This document shows, piece after piece, positions 27,737-36,417 of a DNA stretch of 64,000 bases. Source of the stretch: CAVYUC01 sp963783085 (GTDB taxonomy: Bacteria; Bacteroidota; Bacteroidia; Bacteroidales; Prolixibacteraceae); NCBI GenBank assembly GCA_963783085.1, contig CAWAMJ010000014.1:1-64000 (forward strand), read 5' to 3'. Position 1 is the first letter of the stretch. Each line of letters starts with the position of its first letter. The notes beneath the pieces were generated by a model, which worked only from the letters and a program-made list of their open reading frames with translations, was not told where the DNA came from and made no database searches. The position numbers and the translations under genes were made by a program.

Positions 27737-29206
27737 TTACGGATTTTTTAACTCATTCAAAAGCTCCCTCAGGTTAACGGTTGCATATGTAGATGCATAA
27801 TCCGACATGGCATAGGGGATAATCAGTTCGTCATGGTTAATCATCGATCCACAGGAATAAACTACATTGGGGACGTATCCTTCCCTTTCTTCGGCATTGG
27901 GCACTAAAAGCGGTGTTTTTAACCTGCCAATTTCTTTTTCAGGGTTTTGGAGGTCAAACAATGCTGCACCGAGAACGTATTCGCGCATTGGTCCCACACC
28001 GTGTGTAATTACCAGCCAGCCTTCTGGAGTTTCCACCGGCGATCCTCCATTTCCTATTTGAATAAATTCCCATGGAAATTTTGGTTGTTGCAGCAGTGTG
28101 GCTTTCCGCCAAATCGAAATATTATCAGAAAAAGAGATGTAATTATTAAAGCCGTCGAGGCGACAAAGCATGGCATATTTCCCGTTCACTTTGCGCGGGA
28201 AAAGCGCCATTCCTTTGTTTTGAGCGATTTCACCATGAAGTGGCAGTACTTTAAAATGATAAAAATCGCGGGTATCCAGCATTTTGGGCAATATGGTTGC
28301 CCCATCGTAAGCTGTATAAGTTGCATAGTATACAAATTCATTGTCATCTCCGGTAAACTTTACAAAACGTGCATCTTCAATTCCGTTTTTTTCGTTCACC
28401 GATACAGGAAAAATAACCCGTTCCGAAATGTTGGTATCCAACGAAAATTCAAGCTCGTAATGCGATGAAGCGAGCCAGGTAATCTGATTAAACAAAACTT
28501 CCTTTTCCCCGGTGAGGTGGATTGATTTTCTTGCATCTTTTATGCAATCCCGCAGCTCGCCGTAGGTAAAAGTATCATTTAATTTGTCCAGAATTAAACC
28601 GGAAGGTATTATAGCATGGATATCCTTCATTTCCTCTAATTTTCTTTTAAAAGAAGCTTTATCGTACCTGTGCCGCCTGATATGTTCCGCTTCCTCCAGC
28701 ATTTTTCCAACAGGCTCAAGCAACAGGTTGTTGTTTTTATCCAGCACCCCCGTTCTGAAAACAATCGATGAGATATGCCCTTCGCCGGTAGCCCTGAAGC
28801 TAAGGATAACCCTTTTTTCGCCCTTGCCGGTTTCCGACTGGTCGGGGTGTTCCACAACCGATGGATTAAAAAAAGCGGCTGCTTCAATGGAATACTCCAT
28901 GGTAAAATAGGAACCGATAAGTATTTTCCGGGAGATATCAAGGGCCCCGGGTTCAACATTTAACTGCTTCAGCAAATGGGCAATTCTGTTAAAATGCTTT
29001 TCAAAAATTTTAGAAATATTCCGGTGCCGGAGCGAATAATCCCTCAGTACCGGACTTAGTGTTTGTGCGATCGATTTTTCGGACATTTCAAGTACTGAAC
29101 GGATTGTGCTTACTGCCCTTTCATCGCCGGTGTAAAGAAATCTGGCAATTTTCCTGGAGGCATCAGGGCTGAATTTGATATTTTTTCTGTTTACGGTTAC
29201 CTGCAT
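27737..29206 (-). CDS. GH130-family glycoside phosphorylase-like protein
   Basis: The 489-residue protein has an N-terminal helical extension (~110 residues), then a five-blade propeller-like region with GH130 blocks IVFRTGVLDKNNN, LSFRATGEGHISS, KFTGDDNEFVYYATYTAYDG and WLVITHGVGPMREYVLG. GH130 enzymes phosphorolyse beta-mannosides. It is a plausible partner for the GT4-type mannan synthesis gene at 3.4 kb (inference). The CPBP gene follows in the same operon. Confidence 0.82.
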   Translation of the reverse strand: MQVTVNRKNIKFSPDASRKIARFLYTGDERAVSTIRSVLEMSEKSIAQTLSPVLRDYSLRHRNISKIFEKHFNRIAHLLKQLNVEPGALDISRKILIGSYFTMEYSIEAAAFFNPSVVEHPDQSETGKGEKRVILSFRATGEGHISSIVFRTGVLDKNNNLLLEPVGKMLEEAEHIRRHRYDKASFKRKLEEMKDIHAIIPSGLILDKLNDTFTYGELRDCIKDARKSIHLTGEKEVLFNQITWLASSHYELEFSLDTNISERVIFPVSVNEKNGIEDARFVKFTGDDNEFVYYATYTAYDGATILPKMLDTRDFYHFKVLPLHGEIAQNKGMALFPRKVNGKYAMLCRLDGFNNYISFSDNISIWRKATLLQQPKFPWEFIQIGNGGSPVETPEGWLVITHGVGPMREYVLGAALFDLQNPEKEIGRLKTPLLVPNAEEREGYVPNVVYSCGSMINHDELIIPYAMSDYASTYATVNLRELLNELKNP

Positions 29207-29532
29207 TTATTATTCCTGTTTGAACTTTCTAAAGGTAATGGTTAAAGTGGATTAATTGTTATCATAATTTGTTAGTTCAGAACAGGAAAGGATTTCCGGG
29301 AGCAATTTGCAGTTGGTTAGCTCTTTCGGCTATTGTTATTCAATCTGCTTGGACTGGAAAAATCGTAGATTCACCCTGAACAAGGCAAAACAAAAATGGC
29401 CGTCCGGAGTGTTTGGGATTGTGAATATAAGTTTGCCACTCAAAATTAAGAAGTTACAAGAGAATGGGTTGAAACTCCTTTTTCTTATATTCTACATATT
29501 TTGTAATATTGCACAAATTCATTGTTTAAAAA
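29207..29532. other. Gene-free interval before tsaE
   Basis: This 326-bp stretch lies between divergent GH130 and tsaE genes and presumably holds both promoters. A TAATATTG sequence near 29505 could be the -7 box of tsaE. I see no supported gene or repeat. Confidence 0.35.
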
Positions 29533-29955
29533 ATGTTTTCCGAAAAAATAACTTCAGTGAAAGAGCTTGAACCGGTAGCCGGAAAGTTGTTGAATGAATT
29601 CCCGGACCAGCGTGTATTCGCCTTGTACGGGAAAATGGGTGCGGGCAAAACCACTTTTATTCAGGCGCTTTGTTTCAAACTTCAATCCACCGATATTGTT
29701 ACCAGTCCTACTTTCGCACTAATCAACGAGTATAAAACATCTGCAAACCAGTCGATTTTTCATTTTGATTTTTACCGGATTAAAGACATGAGCGAAGCGT
29801 TCGACCTTGGGTACGAAGACTATTTCTACAGCGGAAACTACTGCTTTATTGAGTGGCCCGAAAAAATAGAACCGCTTTTGCCTCCGGAATTCGTAGCGGT
29901 AACGATTGAAGCTGATGAGTTTGAAAACCGGATAATCACTGCCCGGACTGCCTGA
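29533..29955 (+). CDS. tsaE: tRNA t6A biosynthesis ATPase TsaE
   Basis: This 140-residue protein contains the Walker A motif GKMGAGKTTFIQ, the SPTFALINEY segment and the HFDFYR / EWPEKIE blocks diagnostic for TsaE. It works with TsaB and TsaD to make N6-threonylcarbamoyladenosine on tRNA. Length is normal for the family. The alanine dehydrogenase gene follows. Confidence 0.93.
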   Translation: MFSEKITSVKELEPVAGKLLNEFPDQRVFALYGKMGAGKTTFIQALCFKLQSTDIVTSPTFALINEYKTSANQSIFHFDFYRIKDMSEAFDLGYEDYFYSGNYCFIEWPEKIEPLLPPEFVAVTIEADEFENRIITARTA

Positions 29956-30045
29956 AATGATTGTATTTTGAAAATTGGGCTTTTGAATGTAAATTGCTGA
30001 ATGGTTTGAAGAGCTGAAACCGCTGAGAATGACAAATTTTTAAAT

Positions 30046-31266
30046 ATGGCCGAACGAGAAAAATCAACAGAAAACCTTTCGGTTTCCAAGACGATGTTGC
30101 TTCCGCAGGAGGAAATGCTTGAAATCAAAAAAAAAGGGCAAAAAATGAAAATCGGTATTCCATGCGACTTACCCAGACTGGAATACCGGGTACCGTTAAC
30201 CCCTCAGGCTGTTGAATTACTCGTTTCTTACGGCCATGAAATCCTGATTGAAAAAGGCGCAGGCAAATCTGCCAGTTATTCCGATAAAGAATACCTGAAT
30301 GCCGGCGCCAAAATCGCAGAAAAAACAGAGGAAGTTTTTCAATGTGATATTATTTTGAGAGTCGCACCATTTGATTCTGATGAAATTGAAAAATTGCGCG
30401 GAAACCAAACCATTATTTCAAACATGCAGGTTCACGCCCATTGCAAGGACACCATTCAAAAACTGATGCAGAAGAAAGTTACATCCATAGCTTTTGAATA
30501 CATTCAGAACGAAGAAGGATTTTTGCCAATCGTTCATCAAATGAGCCAGATTGCCGGGATTACATCCATCACCATTGCCAGTGAATACCTGAGCAACGCC
30601 AGCAACGGAAAAGGGGTACTTTTTGGCGAAGTAACAGGTATTACACCTGCCGAGCTGGTAATTATCGGTACCAGCACTGCCGCGGAATATGCTGCCCGTG
30701 TGGCACTGGGCCTTGGGATTTTTGTGAAAGTTTTCGATACTTCCGTGTATGAATTGAGCCGGCTCGAAGAAAAACTGGGACGTCGCGTGTTTACTTCCGT
30801 TTTTTATCCGAAAGTATTGAAAAAAGCATTGGTTTCGGCCGACGCAGTTATTGGAGCATTGTCGTTTAATACTCCCCCTAAATTTAAAGTTTCAGAAGAC
30901 CTTGTAAAACAGATGAAGGAAGGTTCGGTTATTATCGATCTGAACATCAGTCAGGGAGGATGTTTCGAAACTTCAAAATGCACTGATTTTAAAAACCCAA
31001 CCTATATAAAACACGGCGTGGTCCATTACTGCGTGCCCAATTCTCCGGCCATGGTTGCACGCACCGCATCCATTTCGCTCAGCAATATTTTTATTCCTAT
31101 TTTATTGGCTATTGCCGATGCCGGCGGAGTCGACCATCATATTAAAAATTCAAAAGGCTTCCGGAAGGGCGTTTACGTCTACCATGGCATTTTAACCAAT
31201 CCCGAAATCGGCTATACATTCAACATTCCGGCAAAGGATATCGATTTGTTACTGGCCATATTCTAG
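30046..31266 (+). CDS. ald: Alanine dehydrogenase
   Basis: The protein has 406 residues. The N-terminal part matches the Ald/PNT family (IGIPCDLPRLEYRVPLTP), the NAD-binding region shows VIIGTSTAAEYAARVALGLG, and the C-terminal part has INLN-like VIIDLNISQGGCFETS and PAMVARTASISLSN. It interconverts alanine and pyruvate with NAD. The start at 30046 adds an N-terminal extension; the internal ATG at 30145 (MKIGIP) would give the core protein. Confidence 0.9.
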   Translation: MAEREKSTENLSVSKTMLLPQEEMLEIKKKGQKMKIGIPCDLPRLEYRVPLTPQAVELLVSYGHEILIEKGAGKSASYSDKEYLNAGAKIAEKTEEVFQCDIILRVAPFDSDEIEKLRGNQTIISNMQVHAHCKDTIQKLMQKKVTSIAFEYIQNEEGFLPIVHQMSQIAGITSITIASEYLSNASNGKGVLFGEVTGITPAELVIIGTSTAAEYAARVALGLGIFVKVFDTSVYELSRLEEKLGRRVFTSVFYPKVLKKALVSADAVIGALSFNTPPKFKVSEDLVKQMKEGSVIIDLNISQGGCFETSKCTDFKNPTYIKHGVVHYCVPNSPAMVARTASISLSNIFIPILLAIADAGGVDHHIKNSKGFRKGVYVYHGILTNPEIGYTFNIPAKDIDLLLAIF

Positions 31267-31384
31267 GTTATCCAATAAAATGCCAAACCCGTTTTTCCCC
31301 AACCGGCATCAGCTTACTTCTTAAAAAAAAGTGGTATCTTAAGCTGAAAAATAATTAATATTTGAAATCGATTTACAAATAAAA

Positions 31385-32239
31385 ATGTTTAGCTCGTTAA
31401 ATAAACCATATCCTTTTAACGACAACCTGAAATCGAACCTGCAGGCAATTTTGGGCATCAGTCTCGGCATTTTTCTGTTTCTGCTGTTTTTCCTTCCGTT
31501 TAATCCGCAAACGGAAGAATTCAACAAGAAATTGCTGATTATTGCCGGTTTTGGAATCATCATCCTGATATTTCTGTTTCTGGTACGGATTGCCCTTCCA
31601 TCATTTTTTCCAAAACTTTTTATTCCCGAAAAATGGAAAATTAAAAAGGAGCTTTTACTGCATTTTATATTCATAGTTCTCAATTCAGTCGCTTTTAGTT
31701 TTTATGCCAGATTTGTCGGGAAAATTGATATCAATTTTCATTTGGCAGTAAACATTGTACTAATATCGCTGGCCGCCGTAATAATTCTGGTAATTATAAA
31801 TGAATATGAGTTCCTGAAACGACGGGTCGAACATTTACTAAACCAGTTAAAAACCCCTGATTTTCAGCCATCTGAAGAAGAGACTGAAACAGGAATTGAA
31901 TTTGAATCGGAAAATCAGTCGGAACATCTTTTCCTTTATCCGGAGCAGGTGATTTTAATTAAGGCAGCGAACAATTACATCGAAATCATTTTCAGGCAAA
32001 ACGAAAAGGTAAGCAGGCGGTTAATTCGGAATACACTAAAAAACACAGAAAAAATACTGCTGAAATACCCTTCGCTTATCCGGGTTCACCGTTCTTATAT
32101 TGTAAATGTAAACAGCATTCAAAAAGTGAACAAAAGTGCGGAAGGCTTAAAGCTGTCATTGTATGATTACCCAAAAGGGGTTAATGTTTCGCGCCAATAC
32201 ATTTTGAATGTAAAAGATGCGTTGAAGAACGGGAATTGA
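31385..32239 (+). CDS. Membrane-anchored LytTR transcription regulator
   Basis: The 284-residue protein has four hydrophobic segments in the first 140 residues, then a linker, then a LytTR DNA-binding domain (FLYPEQVILIKAANNYIEII, PSLIRVHRSYIVNVNSIQKV). It has no receiver domain, so it acts without classical phosphorylation, possibly sensing membrane state. No kinase is adjacent. Confidence 0.87.
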   Translation: MFSSLNKPYPFNDNLKSNLQAILGISLGIFLFLLFFLPFNPQTEEFNKKLLIIAGFGIIILIFLFLVRIALPSFFPKLFIPEKWKIKKELLLHFIFIVLNSVAFSFYARFVGKIDINFHLAVNIVLISLAAVIILVIINEYEFLKRRVEHLLNQLKTPDFQPSEEETETGIEFESENQSEHLFLYPEQVILIKAANNYIEIIFRQNEKVSRRLIRNTLKNTEKILLKYPSLIRVHRSYIVNVNSIQKVNKSAEGLKLSLYDYPKGVNVSRQYILNVKDALKNGN

Positions 32240-32346
32240 TGAACGGCATCCGCCACCGGTCAATTTCTTCCGTCCCAAAACAGTGGGCTACACCACACTT
32301 TCTTACACAGTTGTCCCAAAAAGTTTTCCGTTTATTTTCCCGGCTT

Positions 32347-32354
32347 TAACTTTG
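32347..32354 (+). promoter_or_regulatory. -7 box of the radical SAM paralogue
   Basis: A perfect TAACTTTG sits 29 bp upstream of the ATG at 32384, with T-rich sequence (GTTTATTTTC) in the -33 region. No copy of the 38-bp element is present, unlike the paralogue at 876. Confidence 0.6.
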
Positions 32355-32383
32355 AAAAAATAATCAATAATAACTGTCCTGTC

Positions 32384-33871
32384 ATGAATATCCTGATGGT
32401 TTATCCCGAATATCCCGACACGTTCTGGAGTTTTAAACACGCGCTTAAGTTCGTATCAAAAAAAGCAGCGCACCCGCCCCTTGGTTTATTGACAATTGCA
32501 CCGTTACTGCCGCGGGAGTGGAACAAAAAGCTGATAGATATGAATGTTGAAAAACTGAAAAAAAAGCATTTGCTTTGGGCAGATTTCGTTTTCATCGGCG
32601 CCATGTCGGCTCAAATTCAATCGGCAACGGAAGTTATTAAAGAATGCAAAACGCTGGATAAAACAATTGTTGCCGGAGGGCCGCTTTTCACGGAAGATCA
32701 CGAGAAATTCGACGCTGTGGATCATCTGGTTTTAAACGAGGCAGAACTAACACTGCCGCTGTTTCTCAGTGATTTAAAAGCCGGACACCCAAAACGGATA
32801 TATCAGACCGACGAATTTGCAGATGTAAAGACTTCTCCGGCGCCCGATTATTCTTTGATCGACCACACCAATTATTCATCGCAAAGCATTCAGTATTCCA
32901 GAGGGTGCCCGTTCAACTGCGAATTCTGCGATATCACCGCTTTACTGGGCCATAAAATGAGGTTGAAAACAACCCGGCAGATTTTGAATGAGTTGCAAAC
33001 CCTCTACGATTCCGGCTGCCGCGGCGGTGTATTTTTTGTCGACGATAATTTTATCGGCAACAAACAAACGCTGAAAACGGATTTGCTGCCTGCCTTGCAA
33101 AACTGGATGGAAAATCACGGCAATCCCTTTTCTTTTACTACCGAAGCTTCCGTAAACCTCGCCGACGATCAGGAGTTAATGGACCAGATGACCGCCGCAG
33201 GTTTTTCCTCTGTATTTGTTGGAATTGAAACTCCGGAGGAAACCAGCCTCGAGGAATGCAATAAAAAGCAAAACAAAAACCGCAATTTAGTGGAAAGCGT
33301 AAAAACCATACAACGGAACGGGATGGAAGTACTTGGCGGATTTATTGTTGGTTTCGACAGCGACTCGCCGGGAATTTTCAAGCAGCAAATCGATTTCATT
33401 CAGAACAGCGGAATAATTTCAGCGATGATTGGCTTACTGAATGCGCCAACAAAATCGAAACTTTATCAGCGGCTGAAAAACGAAGGCCGCATTTTACACA
33501 AAATGTCTGGCGACAATACCGATGCATCCATGAACTTCATTCCCAAAATGAACCAAAAAATCCTTGAAGATGGTTATCGCGAAGTCATCCGGGGAATTTA
33601 CGATATCGAACCTTTTTACCGGCGCGTTCATAGTTTTCTGTCTGACTTTCAGCCACGCGTAAAAGCCAGGACTAAAGTCACCTTCGGAAAATTTATGGCT
33701 TTGCTGAAATCGATTTTGCTGATTGGGATTATCGATCGCAACCGCAGGTATTACTGGCGCCTTTTTTTCTGGAGCCTGTTTAAGCGCCCGAAAGTTTTCC
33801 CTCTTGCCATCACCTATTCCATTTATGGCTACCACTACCGGCGGGTTTTCAGAAAAATGAATTATTTCTGA
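32384..33871 (+). CDS. B12-binding radical SAM protein (intact paralogue)
   Basis: The protein has 495 residues. An N-terminal cobalamin-binding-like domain (MNILMVYPEYPDTFWSF) precedes the radical SAM core with CxxxCxxC (RGCPFNCEFCD), the GGFIVGFDSDSPGIF block and a DUF4070-like end. It is strongly similar across its length to the frameshifted gene at 876-2371. Substrate is unknown. Its 3' end overlaps the convergent pullulanase gene by 10 bp. Confidence 0.9.
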   Translation: MNILMVYPEYPDTFWSFKHALKFVSKKAAHPPLGLLTIAPLLPREWNKKLIDMNVEKLKKKHLLWADFVFIGAMSAQIQSATEVIKECKTLDKTIVAGGPLFTEDHEKFDAVDHLVLNEAELTLPLFLSDLKAGHPKRIYQTDEFADVKTSPAPDYSLIDHTNYSSQSIQYSRGCPFNCEFCDITALLGHKMRLKTTRQILNELQTLYDSGCRGGVFFVDDNFIGNKQTLKTDLLPALQNWMENHGNPFSFTTEASVNLADDQELMDQMTAAGFSSVFVGIETPEETSLEECNKKQNKNRNLVESVKTIQRNGMEVLGGFIVGFDSDSPGIFKQQIDFIQNSGIISAMIGLLNAPTKSKLYQRLKNEGRILHKMSGDNTDASMNFIPKMNQKILEDGYREVIRGIYDIEPFYRRVHSFLSDFQPRVKARTKVTFGKFMALLKSILLIGIIDRNRRYYWRLFFWSLFKRPKVFPLAITYSIYGYHYRRVFRKMNYF

Positions 33872-35811
33872 TTTTTCTTTACCAGCAACAACATGGAAAC
33901 CGGTTCTACTGCTGCCGCACCTGAAAACGATCGGCCAAGTCCGTTTTCATTGATTTCATTTCCGTCGGCAACTGCTTCGTATACACCCTCGGGCAATGGA
34001 ATTGAAATTTCCTTACGGTTTCCGTTGAAAATCAGGATAACTCTTTCCCAAACGTCACCCACCTTTTTTCCATCAATACAATACGAAACCACGCCAAGTT
34101 TGTATTGTGTACAAAAATGAAGGTGCTTCTGAATTTGTTCGGTTGAAGGTATGCGGAACAACGGATGGTTCTTTCGCAATTGAATTAATTGCCGGTAATA
34201 CTGAAAAACATCAATGTACTTTTTTTTGCGCGCCCAGTCCACCTGATTTACCGAATCGGGCGATTTATACGAATTTCCATTGCCTTTTTTGGTCCGGCAA
34301 AATTCCATTCCCGAATGGATAAACGGAACTCCCTGCGATGTTAAAATCAGAGCTCCCGTCAGCTTTACCATTTTTCGCATTTCTTCGTCGGAAAACCTTG
34401 AGCTGCTGAACCGCAATTTATCCCACAACGTGTAATTGTCGTGACATGCTGCATAATTAATGCATTGATCGGGCTCCCCTGCCCACGGATGTTTTATTGT
34501 TTCCACATAATCGTAAACAATCTGTGGATGTTTCACTGCGGCAACTGCTCCGTATTTTACTGCTTCTTCCCTTAAGTCGAGGCCGCTGACGAATCCTTTA
34601 CTTTTTTTGGCCCCGTTGTTGCCTTTCAGAGCATCGCGAAAATCGTCATTAAAAGCGGCTATTCCGGGCAGTAATGACATATTCGTTTTTATAGCCCGGT
34701 ATTGCGCGGGCATCGGGCTCTGGTCGGCAGCCCAGCCTTCGCCGTAAAGGAACAGTCCCGGCATTGCCTTATTTAGCTCCGAACGAATGGCTTTCATGGT
34801 ATCCAAATCGAAAATTCCCATCAAATCGAAACGGAAACCATCAATGTGGTATTCCAGCGCCCAGTATTTCAGCGAATCGATGATGTATTTCCTGGCCATG
34901 GCACGTTCGGTAGCCATTTCGTTTCCACAGCCGGAAGCGTTGGCAAATGTCCCGTCGGATTTTTGCCGGTAAAAATAGCCCGGTACCGTCTGGTTAAAAA
35001 CCGATTCTTTTGCAAAGTAAGTATGGTTGTAAACCACATCAAGAATCACCCCAATACCTTCGGCATGCAGCGCCTGCACCAGCTTTTTAAACTCTCCAAT
35101 CCGCACCGTGCCATCGTATGGATTGGTGGAATATGAACCTTCAAGTGCATTGTAGTGCTGCGGATCGTACCCCCAATTGTATTTTTCCAGTGGCTTTTCC
35201 TCATCTACAGTATAAAAATCGTTAACCGGCAGCAAATGAACGTGGGTGATTCCGAGTTCTTTTAAATGCGCCACACCGGTTTGGACTCCATCTTCGAGCT
35301 GCGTATTCAGTTCTGTAAAACCCAAATATTTGCCTTTATTCTGAATTCCGGAATTACCGGCAATGGAAAAATCGCGTACGTGCGTTTCATAAATAACAGC
35401 TTCCGTGAAACTATTGTAACGCGGACCTTTGTCGTTTTCCCAATTTGCGGGGTTGGTTTTCCTGGGGTTGAAAATCATACCCCGCAAACCGTTAACGCCC
35501 ACACATCGCGCGTAAATATCCGGTGTTTCTTCGAGCCATTCCCCGTCATTTATCCTGAACGTGTAAAACCGGCCTTCGTAATCGCCGTTCAGAACTGTGT
35601 ACCAAATTCCGTTTTCTCCGGCCTGAAGATTTGTTTTATGAAATGCCTCGCCCGATTGTCCGTCTTTGAACAACCTGAATTCCACAAGCTTAGCGGTGGG
35701 CGCCCATATTTTTACTGTTGTTTTTTCAGGCGACCAAAAAACGCCCAGATCATCTCCTTCATAAACAGGATAAATCGAAAAATCGATGTGGTTAAATTTC
35801 CAGTCCCTCAT
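33862..35811 (-). CDS. pulA: Type I pullulanase
   Basis: The 649-residue protein has an N-terminal carbohydrate-binding CBM48-like region (VFWSPEKTTVKIWAPTAKLV) and a GH13 catalytic barrel. It shows the type I pullulanase motif YNWGYDP, the nucleophile region GFRFDLMG, the acid LYGEGWAA and the third site ACHDNYTLWD. It cleaves alpha-1,6 branches in glycogen or pullulan. No signal peptide is visible, so it is probably cytoplasmic. Confidence 0.93.
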   Translation of the reverse strand: MRDWKFNHIDFSIYPVYEGDDLGVFWSPEKTTVKIWAPTAKLVEFRLFKDGQSGEAFHKTNLQAGENGIWYTVLNGDYEGRFYTFRINDGEWLEETPDIYARCVGVNGLRGMIFNPRKTNPANWENDKGPRYNSFTEAVIYETHVRDFSIAGNSGIQNKGKYLGFTELNTQLEDGVQTGVAHLKELGITHVHLLPVNDFYTVDEEKPLEKYNWGYDPQHYNALEGSYSTNPYDGTVRIGEFKKLVQALHAEGIGVILDVVYNHTYFAKESVFNQTVPGYFYRQKSDGTFANASGCGNEMATERAMARKYIIDSLKYWALEYHIDGFRFDLMGIFDLDTMKAIRSELNKAMPGLFLYGEGWAADQSPMPAQYRAIKTNMSLLPGIAAFNDDFRDALKGNNGAKKSKGFVSGLDLREEAVKYGAVAAVKHPQIVYDYVETIKHPWAGEPDQCINYAACHDNYTLWDKLRFSSSRFSDEEMRKMVKLTGALILTSQGVPFIHSGMEFCRTKKGNGNSYKSPDSVNQVDWARKKKYIDVFQYYRQLIQLRKNHPLFRIPSTEQIQKHLHFCTQYKLGVVSYCIDGKKVGDVWERVILIFNGNRKEISIPLPEGVYEAVADGNEINENGLGRSFSGAAAVEPVSMLLLVKKNQK

Positions 35812-36357
35812 TTAAAATTTTAATAATGTTTTTCGTAAAAAAACACTTCCGGTCGCCAGTCGTTTCCCGTTTATCTCAGTAATAACGAAGCGCATTTTTG
35901 GAAACTTCTTCAGCCGGTTATCGTGTTTGTAAAAACGGTTGATGTCAATTTTCAGCGAATGTGTTTTTCCTTTTTCCAGGTAAAGCGGATAAAACCGGTA
36001 ATGGTTCGTTCCTTTCAGCTTAAACTTTCTTTTCAGCCAAAAATTGTCGAAAACTATCAATGGCTGATCAATATCGACATCGGTATTTCCGGTGTTTTTT
36101 ATGGTTAAATCCAGATAATCCGGATAATACATCCTGTCTTTTGTGATTTCCAACCTTACTTTTTTTCTTCTGAAAATATATCTTTTAACTGATTTCAATT
36201 TGCGTTTCGGTTTAAGCAACACGAACAGCACAAACAGCATACCAATTAAAATAGCCATAATCAGAAAAAGCTTCCGCCCCTCGGGGCCGATTTCGTTTTG
36301 GGCAAAAAGTTCAGTTGAAAAAATTAGAAAATAGAACAAAATCAACGCCTTCTTCAT
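35812..36357 (-). CDS. Hypothetical protein with signal peptide and membrane anchor
   Basis: The ATG at 36357 gives MKKALILFYFLIFSTELFAQ, a clear signal peptide, so it is preferred over the in-frame ATG 45 bp upstream. A second hydrophobic segment (LFLIMAILIGMLFVLFVLL) anchors it, and the rest is beta-rich (TIKNTGNTDVDIDQPL). No family is recognised. It lies beside the pullulanase gene in the same direction. Confidence 0.7.
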   Translation of the reverse strand: MKKALILFYFLIFSTELFAQNEIGPEGRKLFLIMAILIGMLFVLFVLLKPKRKLKSVKRYIFRRKKVRLEITKDRMYYPDYLDLTIKNTGNTDVDIDQPLIVFDNFWLKRKFKLKGTNHYRFYPLYLEKGKTHSLKIDINRFYKHDNRLKKFPKMRFVITEINGKRLATGSVFLRKTLLKF

Positions 36358-36417
36358 CCACTTGTGTTTGGTGCAAAAATAAAAGTTTTTTTTATGGAAC
36401 AATTCTAAAATGTTTTT

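Noticed and set aside
29307..29570. Plus-strand 87-codon frame overlapping the tsaE start
   Set aside because: It overlaps tsaE out of frame and is rich in Lys, Phe and Asn as expected for AT-rich non-coding DNA.
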